From the NCBI GenBank assembly GCA_030683815.1, contig JAUXPJ010000005.1, forward strand, positions 62,001 to 126,000: a stretch of 64,000 bases of DNA, written 5' to 3'. Positions 17,761 to 24,663 of the stretch are shown piece by piece. The stretch is from Flavobacteriaceae bacterium. GTDB taxonomy: Bacteria; Bacteroidota; Bacteroidia; Flavobacteriales; Flavobacteriaceae. The position numbers and the translations under genes are program-made. A model generated the notes under the pieces. The model was not told where the DNA came from. It saw only the letters and a list, made by a program, of their open reading frames with translations, and searched no databases. Numbering within the stretch: position 1 is the first letter of the stretch; each line of letters opens with the position of its first letter.

Positions 17761-18996
17761 TTGAATTTCGAATTATTTATTGCCAAACGATTCATTACTA
17801 CAAAACAGTATAAAAGTAGTATTTCGGCTCCAATTATAAAAATCGCCATTGTTGCCATCGCTTTGGGAATGATCGTGATGATGATTTCTATCGCTGCAGG
17901 AATCGGACTTCAACAAAAAATTAGCGATAAAATAACGGTTTTTAATGGGCATATCCAAATTACCAATTTTGATGATAATCAATCTGATATTACTTTAACT
18001 CCGGTTTCTTTAAGTAAAAAGAACTTAACTGATTTAAATAAAATCGGTGGAATTAAACAAATACATCCTTACGCTACCAAAGCCGGAATTATCAGAACCG
18101 AAAAAGATTTTGAAGGAATTATTTTTAAAGGAATTGATCAAAAATACGATTGGAATAATTTTAAAGAGTATATTATTGAAGGCAATTTTCCCGTTATTAA
18201 AGATGATTTTTCTTTTGAAGTGCTGATTTCTAAAACCATTGCAGACCGATTGGGTTTAAAATTAAATAGTGAATTCAATACTTTTTTTCTGAAAGAAAAT
18301 CCTGAAAGCCCGCCAAGTGTAAGGGTTTTTAAAGTAGTCGGAATTTATGATTCCGGATTTAATGAGTTTGATTCCGGTATTATTTTAGGCGATTTAAAAC
18401 AAATTCAACGATTGAACAAATGGAATTCAACTGAAGTAGGAGGGTATGAAATTGTTTTAAATGAATTTGATCAAATCAATCAAAAAGGAGAGGAGATTTA
18501 TCATGAAATTGGAGCCAAACTCAATTCAAAAACAATTATTGAAAAATATCCCGCTTTATTCGAGTGGATTCAGTTGTTTGATACCAATATGGTCGTTATT
18601 ATTGCTATTATGATTTTGGTCGCTGGCATTAATATGATAACTGCATTATTAGTGTTGATACTTGAAAAAACGCAATTGATTGGAATTTTAAAATCGATGG
18701 GAGCCAATAACTTGAGTATTCAAAAAGTGTTTTTATACAATGCTTCGTATTTAATTTTACTCGGATTATTTTGGGGAAATTTAATTGGATTATCATTACT
18801 TTTTATTCAAAAATATTTTGAATTAATTCAGCTAAATCCAGCAACTTATTATGTGACTGTCGCACCCGTTTACATCAGTTTAGATTATATTTTGTGGCTT
18901 AATTTGGGTACTTTATTGTTGTGTTTACTGATGCTTTTAATTCCGTCGTTTATCATTTCAAAAATTAGTCCGGTGAAAGCCATTAAGTTTGAATAG
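17761..18996 (+). CDS. LolC/FtsX-type ABC transporter permease (TTG start)
   Basis: A 411-residue MacB/LolCE-type permease: an N-terminal helix (about 28-52), a large periplasmic domain (about 55-270) and three C-terminal helices (about 275-300, 318-345, 370-400). The N-terminus NFELFIAKRFITTKQ and the segment SISAPIIKIAI are typical of the lipoprotein-release family in flavobacteria. Start: a stop codon lies 4 nt upstream of TTG at 17761 (at 17755-17757) and the next ATG would remove the conserved N-terminus, so TTG is the real start. Its ATPase partner may be the LolD-like protein at 55141-55812, but this is inference. Confidence 0.88.
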   Translation: MNFELFIAKRFITTKQYKSSISAPIIKIAIVAIALGMIVMMISIAAGIGLQQKISDKITVFNGHIQITNFDDNQSDITLTPVSLSKKNLTDLNKIGGIKQIHPYATKAGIIRTEKDFEGIIFKGIDQKYDWNNFKEYIIEGNFPVIKDDFSFEVLISKTIADRLGLKLNSEFNTFFLKENPESPPSVRVFKVVGIYDSGFNEFDSGIILGDLKQIQRLNKWNSTEVGGYEIVLNEFDQINQKGEEIYHEIGAKLNSKTIIEKYPALFEWIQLFDTNMVVIIAIMILVAGINMITALLVLILEKTQLIGILKSMGANNLSIQKVFLYNASYLILLGLFWGNLIGLSLLFIQKYFELIQLNPATYYVTVAPVYISLDYILWLNLGTLLLCLLMLLIPSFIISKISPVKAIKFE

Positions 18997-19136
18997 TGTT
19001 TAATTGAGTTGACAGTTTTCAGTAGCAATGAGCAGTTAACAGTAAGTTTAAAGTTTTTTTTGAAATCACACCATGAGCGACGGTTGGTGAGCGAAGTCGA
19101 ACCAAGTCGAAGGGTTAAATTTTCATTATTAATTGT

Positions 19137-19200
19137 TTATCCCATCCTAAATCCTTCCCACACGAGCGACAGCGAACTGGCGAAGCAAAGGGAAGGACTT
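19137..19200. repeat. 64-nt interspersed repeat, copy 2
   Basis: Exact copy of 13783-13846 in the same orientation, 5.3 kb away. Confidence 0.9.
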
Positions 19201-19313
19201 CTCTTTTTCTTTAATCTTCGATCATTAATTTATATCCTAAATTTTTATTGTCCATTATTAATTATTAATTTTTCATTGTTAATTGTCAATTGTCAATTGT
19301 AAAACTTTCTTCT

Positions 19314-19321
19314 TATTTTTG
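19314..19321 (+). promoter_or_regulatory. Promoter -7 box TATTTTTG of the cysteine synthase-like gene
   Basis: Exact TAnnTTTG match 16 nt before the ATG; several TTG triplets occur in the upstream TCAATTG repeats but none at ideal spacing. Confidence 0.55.
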
Positions 19322-19337
19322 CATTAAATTATAAAAA

Positions 19338-20318
19338 ATGGAATACGCTAAAAATATCTTAGAAACCATTGGTAATACACCTTTGGTTAAATTAAATAAA
19401 ATCGTTTCAGATGTTGATGCGTTGGTTTTGGCTAAAGTAGAAACATTTAATCCGGGCAACTCAACAAAAGATAGAATGGCATTAAAAATGGTTGAAGATG
19501 CCGAAAAAGATGGACGATTACAGCCGGGCGGAACCATTATTGAGGGAACATCGGGCAATACAGGAATGGGTTTAGCGCTGGTTGCAATTATTAAAGGATA
19601 CAAACTTATTTGTGTGATGGCAGATAAACAATCCAAAGAAAAAATGGATATTTTACGGGCTGTTGGGGCAGAAGTGGTTGTTTGTCCAACCAATGTTGAG
19701 CCGGAAGATCCACGTTCCTATTATTCAGTTTCCAGAAGATTGGCTACAGAAACTCCTAATAGTTGGTATGTTAATCAGTACGATAATTTATCGAATAGTT
19801 TAGCGCATTATGAAAGTACCGGACCTGAAATTTGGCGTCAAACGGATGGAAAAATTACTCATTTTGTGGTAGGTGTTGGAACGGGAGGAACAGTTTCAGG
19901 AATTGCAAAATATTTGAAAGAACAAAATCCGGCTATTAAAATTTGGGGAATTGATACTTACGGTTCTGTTTTTAAAAAGTACCATGAAACAGGAATTTTT
20001 GATGAAAAAGAAATATATCCTTATGTAACTGAAGGAATTGGAGAAGATATTTTACCTAAAAATGTCGATTTTTCTTTAATTGATGCCTTTGAAAAAGTCA
20101 CCGATAAAGATGCTGCTATTTACACTCAAAAATTAGCTTTAGAAGAAGGTATTTTTGCCGGAAACTCAGCAGGTTCTGCCATTAAAGGATTGTTGCAGTT
20201 AAAAGATAATTTTAAGAAAGACGATGTTGTAGTCGTATTTTTTCATGACCATGGAAGTCGATATGTGGGGAAAATGTACAATCCTGATTGGATGAAAAAA
20301 ATGGGTTATATCGAATAA
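19338..20318 (+). CDS. PLP-dependent cysteine synthase / cystathionine beta-synthase-like enzyme
   Basis: A 326-residue fold-type II PLP enzyme. The PLP lysine is Lys44 in FNPGNSTKDRMA, the substrate loop is EGTSGNTG (69-76) and the phosphate-binding loop is GVGTGGTVSG near 179. Such enzymes replace the activated side chain of O-acetylserine or serine with a thiol. The segment PRSYYSVSRRLA and VNQYDN.SNSLAHYESTGPEI are closer to cystathionine beta-synthase catalytic cores than to CysK, and NSTKDR replaces the usual GSVKDR. No CBS regulatory domain is present. Cysteine synthase activity is most likely, but cystathionine synthesis is possible. A terminator follows. Confidence 0.88.
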   Translation: MEYAKNILETIGNTPLVKLNKIVSDVDALVLAKVETFNPGNSTKDRMALKMVEDAEKDGRLQPGGTIIEGTSGNTGMGLALVAIIKGYKLICVMADKQSKEKMDILRAVGAEVVVCPTNVEPEDPRSYYSVSRRLATETPNSWYVNQYDNLSNSLAHYESTGPEIWRQTDGKITHFVVGVGTGGTVSGIAKYLKEQNPAIKIWGIDTYGSVFKKYHETGIFDEKEIYPYVTEGIGEDILPKNVDFSLIDAFEKVTDKDAAIYTQKLALEEGIFAGNSAGSAIKGLLQLKDNFKKDDVVVVFFHDHGSRYVGKMYNPDWMKKMGYIE

Positions 20319-20325
20319 AAAAAAG

Positions 20326-20350
20326 CCACGCCTAGCGTGGATTTTTTTTT
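20326..20350 (+). terminator. Terminator of the cysteine synthase-like gene
   Basis: A 6-bp stem CCACGC-CTA-GCGTGG followed by nine T after one A. The same CCACGC/GCGTGG stem recurs at 38862-38884 and 62780-62805. Confidence 0.85.
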
Positions 20351-20426
20351 CAAATAATTCAAACAATGAAAACAAAGTTAATGACGCTTTATTTCCTATT
20401 GATGAATTTCAATAATGATGCCAAAA

Positions 20427-21293
20427 TTATAATAAATGTTTTTGAGCTTTATAGGATGAGCGAACTAAAGCGCCACTTTCAACATGTTTAAATCCCATTT
20501 CGAGTCCAATTTTTTCATATTTTAAAAACTGCTCAGGTGTAATAAACTCTTTGACTGTCAAGTGTTTTTTACTGGGTTGTAGATATTGACCAATAGTAAT
20601 AACGTCAACTTTTGAATTGGATAAATCTTGCATTGTTTCTAATACTTCCGCTTCAGTTTCGCCTAAACCGAGCATAATTCCAGATTTTGTTCTTCTCAAT
20701 CCGCTGTCTTTTAAATATTTTAGAACTTCTAAGCTGCGGTCGTATTTCGCCTGAATTCGAACTTCTCTGGTCAATCTTCTCACCGTTTCTAAATTGTGCG
20801 AAACCACTTCGGGAGCTACATTGATAATTCGGTCAATATTAGTTTTGATACCTTGAAAATCTGGAATTAACGTTTCTAAAGTGGTTTCAGGATTCATTCT
20901 TCTAATAGCCTGAATTGTTTCAGTCCAAATAATGGAACCGCCATCTTTTAAATCATCTCTATCAACAGATGTAATTACGGCATGTTTAATATTCATTAAT
21001 TTGATAGAACGTGCCACTTTTTCGGGTTCTTCCCAATCTACGTTTTCTGGTCTGCCGGTTTTAACCCCGCAAAAACCGCAAGATCGCGTGCAAATATTTC
21101 CCAAAATCATGAAAGTAGCTGTTCCTTCGGTCCAGCATTCGCCCATATTAGGACAGCTTCCACTGGTGCAAATAGTATGAAGTTTATATTTATCAACCAA
21201 ACCTTTTAATTCGACATATTTTTTACCGGTTGGCAATTTTACGCGTAACCATTTTGGTTTTGGTTGATGTATATTTAATTCTTGCTCTGACAT
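20427..21293 (-). CDS. lipA: Lipoyl synthase
   Basis: Radical SAM enzyme of 288 residues that inserts two sulfurs into octanoyl groups bound to E2/GcvH. Auxiliary cluster cysteines in [12 protein letters not shown] (about 42-53), radical SAM motif CTRSCGFC (about 68-75) and the C-terminal serine motif VRSSYKA. Slightly short but complete for the family. It serves the same pathway as lpdA. An exact promoter box lies at 21310-21317. Confidence 0.96.
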   Translation of the reverse strand: MSEQELNIHQPKPKWLRVKLPTGKKYVELKGLVDKYKLHTICTSGSCPNMGECWTEGTATFMILGNICTRSCGFCGVKTGRPENVDWEEPEKVARSIKLMNIKHAVITSVDRDDLKDGGSIIWTETIQAIRRMNPETTLETLIPDFQGIKTNIDRIINVAPEVVSHNLETVRRLTREVRIQAKYDRSLEVLKYLKDSGLRRTKSGIMLGLGETEAEVLETMQDLSNSKVDVITIGQYLQPSKKHLTVKEFITPEQFLKYEKIGLEMGFKHVESGALVRSSYKAQKHLL

Positions 21294-21309
21294 TTTTCAA
21301 AAATTTTGA

Positions 21310-21317
21310 CAAAGATA
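21310..21317 (-). promoter_or_regulatory. lipA promoter, -7 box TATCTTTG
   Basis: Exact TAnnTTTG on the minus strand, 16 nt before the start codon, separating lipA from the upstream operon. Confidence 0.6.
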
Positions 21318-21369
21318 CAAAGATTTTACTGATAAGTTTTATTGATTGAATTTTGAAAATCGATAATAT

Positions 21370-22596
21370 TTACAAACTCCATAAATACCATAAACTAAAC
21401 CCGATTAAAAAAATAATTCCTAAATAACTAAGAATCTTCATAGCTAGAGATGGATGCCATTCTTTTGGTGTATGTTTACTGGTGATTAAAGTATAATTGG
21501 CAATCGCAAAAAAAGGTGCGGTTAAAAATGATAAGATAGTAGCTATTTTAACCAAGAAAATCATATTTGAAATAAAATAAGTTAAAATAAGAATGGTTCC
21601 AATCGATAGTAACAGCATCCAAATAAGATAATTTATAGAGATTTTTTCATTAAATAATAAGGATGTTGTTTTAGCCATAACTCTTGGTGAGGCATCTAAA
21701 GTTGTAATGGTAGTGCTAATCATGGTGGTAAATGCAGCAATCGATATGATATAAAAACTACCTGAACCCAAGTTTTCTGTATATAAACTGATTAGTTGTT
21801 GTGCAAATTTTCCAGCGTTTGAATCAAATGTTTTTCCTGTTTGGTACATCACCAAAGCGCCTAAAGCAATAAATAAAATTCCGACTACAATGGTGCTGAT
21901 GTAGCCCACGTTAAAATCAAATAAGGCATTTTTGGTATTGTATTGGGCCGTTTTATCTTTATTTTTTTCAATCGTCCAAAGCGATTGCCAAACGGAAACA
22001 TCTAATGGTGCAGGCATCCAGCCTAAAAAAGCAATTAAAAAGGCAATTTCTACACTTCCTTTTGGTAATATTTGAACAAAAGAGAAATTCTTGTCAGTAG
22101 CAGAAATTGCTGTAATAACGGCAATAATTGAACTTATAGTGAGAACAATTACAATAATCTTCATCAATTTATCTAAAAATTGATATTTGCCAATCATCAA
22201 AATAAAAAAACTGATGAAGGTAATGACAGCACTCCAAATAATAACATTATCTGTGATGCCAAATAAATTGGCGGCCAAACCGGCAGTTACAATTGTTACA
22301 GCTGCCTGAATGGTAAACATAGTGCCTAAACTGAGAATGAAGTATGCAACTAAAATTCCTTTACCTAATCTTTGATATCCTTCAATTAAGCTCTCTCCTG
22401 TGGCAGTTGTATACCTAGGAGCAAATTGAAAAAAAGGATATTTGAATAGATTGACCAAAATTAAAGCCCAAATCAATCCGAAACCGAAATCAGCGCCAGC
22501 TCTTGTTGATTGTACTAAATGGGAAACTCCGATAGCTGCTCCGGCAAATAATAATCCCGGTCCTAAATTTTTGAAAGAAGTAAAATTTAACTTCAT
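21370..22596 (-). CDS. Nramp-family-like membrane transporter lacking the canonical metal motifs
   Basis: A 408-residue protein with about eleven hydrophobic helices and the overall Nramp arrangement. The first helix is GPGLLFAGAAIGVSHL where canonical Nramp transporters have the metal-binding DPGN, and the sixth helix region is GWMPAPLDVSVW where they have MPH. The fold is thus recognisable but the main metal ligands are replaced, so manganese or iron transport should not be assumed; the substrate is unknown. It lies 24 nt downstream of an ECF sigma gene and is probably the last gene of a four-gene operon. Confidence 0.8.
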   Translation of the reverse strand: MKLNFTSFKNLGPGLLFAGAAIGVSHLVQSTRAGADFGFGLIWALILVNLFKYPFFQFAPRYTTATGESLIEGYQRLGKGILVAYFILSLGTMFTIQAAVTIVTAGLAANLFGITDNVIIWSAVITFISFFILMIGKYQFLDKLMKIIVIVLTISSIIAVITAISATDKNFSFVQILPKGSVEIAFLIAFLGWMPAPLDVSVWQSLWTIEKNKDKTAQYNTKNALFDFNVGYISTIVVGILFIALGALVMYQTGKTFDSNAGKFAQQLISLYTENLGSGSFYIISIAAFTTMISTTITTLDASPRVMAKTTSLLFNEKISINYLIWMLLLSIGTILILTYFISNMIFLVKIATILSFLTAPFFAIANYTLITSKHTPKEWHPSLAMKILSYLGIIFLIGFSLWYLWSL

Positions 22597-22620
22597 ATTT
22601 ATTTGATTAGAGAGTCGAAT

Positions 22621-23178
22621 TTACTTCTTTTTTTCAATAATTTCTGCCAATAATTTTTTAGCGCGTAAGATTTTGATTTTCACATTACTCATCGGTTCAT
22701 CTAAAATTTCGGCTATCTCTTTATAACTTTTTTCTTGAAAGTATCGAAGGTTGATAACTTCTTGATAATGTGGTTTTAATAGTTTGATAAAAGCCAATAA
22801 CTGACTTAAATTTTGGTCAATAATGATTCGATCTTCAGGAGATGGTTCTTTATCAAAAAAATCATAATCGGTTGTTGAAAAACTTTGAGTGGTAATATGT
22901 TCACTTTTTGATTTGCGGAATTCATCGATATATAAATTTTTTGAAATGGTTAAAATCCATGTTTTGAATGTATATTGTTCATCATATAGATGGATTTTAT
23001 CAAAAACTCTTGCAAAAGTTTTAACAGTAATATCTTCTGCCTCAGATTCATTTTGGATTTTCGATAACTGAAATCGCATTACATCATTCCAATAAGTATT
23101 CAGTAAAAAGGTATAAGCTTGCTCATTTCCTTCCTTTGCTTTTCTGATTTGAACAAGTATGTCGTTAGATTTTACCAA
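22621..23178 (-). CDS. ECF-type RNA polymerase sigma factor
   Basis: A 185-residue sigma-70 family protein with regions 2 (about 20-90; DVMRFQLSK, AEDITVKTFARVF, FKTWILTISKNLYID) and 4 (about 120-180; LKPHYQEVINLRYFQEKSYKEIAEILDEPMSNVK as helix-turn-helix). Regions 1 and 3 are absent, as in extracytoplasmic-function factors. It directs transcription of a target set that cannot be read from here. The start overlaps the end of the GT2 gene by 7 nt, indicating translational coupling. No anti-sigma gene is adjacent, which is unusual. Confidence 0.92.
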   Translation of the reverse strand: MVKSNDILVQIRKAKEGNEQAYTFLLNTYWNDVMRFQLSKIQNESEAEDITVKTFARVFDKIHLYDEQYTFKTWILTISKNLYIDEFRKSKSEHITTQSFSTTDYDFFDKEPSPEDRIIIDQNLSQLLAFIKLLKPHYQEVINLRYFQEKSYKEIAEILDEPMSNVKIKILRAKKLLAEIIEKKK

Positions 23179-24302
23179 TGTTTGGGTTTTGAAATCAGAT
23201 TTTGGATGTAGAATACGAATTGTGAAAGTATCAAAAATAATTCCAATATCGGATTAAAAAATACTAAATTTTTCTCTTTTAACTTTTTGGCTGATAGTCC
23301 GATAATCAGATAAGTAAAGAAAAAACGGAATCCGATGATCCCTAAAATCCAGTAAAGTTGAAATTGAAAAATCAATAAAATTGTGGCAAGTATCCAAAAT
23401 AAGATTTGAGAAAAATAGAACAATCCCAACAATAATTGATGGTGAAATTTATAATAACCAGCGGTAGAAATATGACGTCTTTTTTGTAAGAACCAATCGT
23501 TAAAACTTGTTTTTGGCTCTGAAATAGTGAATGAATTGGGTGTATAACAAACAGTCGTATTTTTTTTATGCGCAATTTGGTTGATGAATAAATCGTCATC
23601 ACCCGAACGTAAATGCATATGATTTGCAAATCCTTTAGAGGCAAAAAATTGCGTTTTGGTGTAAGCCAAATTCCTGCCAACTCCCATATACGGCATGCCC
23701 ATTTTTGCATATGAAAAGTATTGAATAGCAGTCATCAAAGTTTCAAATCGGATGATTTTATTGAGCAAAGAATTTTTGATAAATCGATAACCTCCGTATC
23801 CTAAAATAATGGATTTATCATCTGAAAATCCTGCTACCATTTCTTGAATCCAAAGTGGTGAAACCGGTTCGCAATCGGCATCGGTAAATAGCAGTAATTC
23901 ATTGGTTGCCGCTTTAATACCAAGCGTTAGAGCGTATTTTTTGCTTCCCCAAAATTGTTCATTTTCTTGGATATTGACAATTTTAACCGTGATATTTCTG
24001 AATTTTAAGCGCTCTTCGTAGGTTTCTTTAAACGCTTCCATGATATCAAGTGTATCATCGGTAGAGCGGTCATTGATCAATACCAATTCAAATTTTGCAT
24101 ATTGCTGATTGGCAAATAATTCGAGTTTCTCTTTTAGATTTTCTGATTCATTTTTAGCGCAAATAATGACAGAAACCGGCTGGTTATTAACCACTTGATT
24201 TTTTGGTTTTGAGAAAGAAAATCTCCCAAAAAGAATTACATAATAAAAAAACTGTATGGCAACAACGGTTGCAAATACATAAAAAATGGATGTTAAAATC
24301 AA
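23172..24302 (-). CDS. Membrane-bound family 2 glycosyltransferase
   Basis: A 376-residue protein with an N-terminal membrane helix (about 3-25), a cytoplasmic GT-A domain (about 40-270) and two to three C-terminal helices (about 285-365). GT2 motifs: VSVIICAKNES, INDRSTDDT, the metal-binding DADC, GDDDLF and QKRRH (equivalent of QxxRW). This is the layout of processive or lipid-linked sugar transferases, probably acting at the inner membrane to make an envelope glycan or glycolipid. Its start is 3 nt after the NqrM-like gene and its end overlaps the sigma gene. Confidence 0.9.
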   Translation of the reverse strand: MILTSIFYVFATVVAIQFFYYVILFGRFSFSKPKNQVVNNQPVSVIICAKNESENLKEKLELFANQQYAKFELVLINDRSTDDTLDIMEAFKETYEERLKFRNITVKIVNIQENEQFWGSKKYALTLGIKAATNELLLFTDADCEPVSPLWIQEMVAGFSDDKSIILGYGGYRFIKNSLLNKIIRFETLMTAIQYFSYAKMGMPYMGVGRNLAYTKTQFFASKGFANHMHLRSGDDDLFINQIAHKKNTTVCYTPNSFTISEPKTSFNDWFLQKRRHISTAGYYKFHHQLLLGLFYFSQILFWILATILLIFQFQLYWILGIIGFRFFFTYLIIGLSAKKLKEKNLVFFNPILELFLILSQFVFYIQNLISKPKHW

Positions 24303-24305
24303 ATT

Positions 24306-24527
24306 TTAAGATATTTTTTTAATATCAATAACTGGTAAATCGTGTTCTTCAATTTTGTTTTGACAACCTTCAGGTCCGCAACCGCAAGTAATTCCTTTTT
24401 CCTTCATTTTGATATTACTTCCGGCGCAAGTCCCGTCAAACTCACCATCTTTTTTTGCCCAAATTTTAATGGCAATTCCTGCAAAACCAACCCCTAACAA
24501 TATGATGGATAATATAAATAGTTTCAT
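24306..24527 (-). CDS. NqrM-like small membrane protein with four cysteines
   Basis: A 73-residue protein: one N-terminal membrane helix (about 3-24, LSIILLGVGFAGIAIKIW), then GTCAGSN and a CGCGPEGC cluster. The helix plus four cysteines resembles NqrM (DUF539), the factor that helps insert iron between NqrD and NqrE of the sodium-pumping NADH dehydrogenase. The similarity is judged by eye and the spacing of the cysteines differs somewhat, so the function is tentative. No nqr genes are in the window. It is first in the operon and has an exact promoter box at 24545-24552. Confidence 0.65.
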   Translation of the reverse strand: MKLFILSIILLGVGFAGIAIKIWAKKDGEFDGTCAGSNIKMKEKGITCGCGPEGCQNKIEEHDLPVIDIKKIS

Positions 24528-24544
24528 GAAATAAAATTTTGCTA

Positions 24545-24552
24545 CAAAAGTA
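24545..24552 (-). promoter_or_regulatory. Promoter -7 box TACTTTTG of the NqrM-like/GT2/sigma/Nramp-like operon
   Basis: Exact TAnnTTTG on the minus strand, 17 nt before the start codon at 24527. Confidence 0.6.
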
Positions 24553-24597
24553 CAAAAAGTAGTATAATATATGATTTATTAAATGTTTTTGTAAAAG

Positions 24598-24645
24598 AAA
24601 AACTGCATTGATAATCCTTTAAAAGAAATTACCCATGCAGTTTTT
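24598..24645 (-). terminator. Terminator of the EF-G-like gene
   Basis: An 11-bp inverted repeat (24598-24608 and 24635-24645; core ACTGCAT/ATGCAGT) with a long 26-nt loop; a T-run follows on the minus strand. The loop could carry a small inner stem. Confidence 0.65.
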
Positions 24646-24663
24646 ATGGTAGAATTAGTTGAT

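Larger units (their letters stand above)
18997..19337. repeat. Repeat-rich intergenic region before the cysteine synthase gene
   Basis: No gene. It contains a GC-rich element near 19074-19113 (GGTGAGCGAAGTCGAACC) that resembles intergenic motifs common in Bacteroidota, the second copy of the 64-nt repeat (19137-19200) and, from 19240 to 19300, AT-rich short repeats (TTAATTATTAATT and three copies of TCAATTG). The downstream promoter box lies at 19314-19321. An open frame at 19009-19302 is composed of these repeats and is not a credible protein. Confidence 0.8.

Noticed and set aside
19009-19302. 97-codon frame between the permease and cysteine synthase genes
   Set aside because: It is made of intergenic repeats, including the 64-nt element also found at 13783-13846, and shows no protein family features.
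20366-20491. Short plus-strand frame starting like a signal peptide (MKTKLMTLYFLLMNF) between the cysteine synthase terminator and lipA
   Set aside because: It runs 65 nt into lipA antisense, the hydrophobic part is broken by polar residues and there is no promoter box. It may be a relic of a secreted-protein start, but not a gene.
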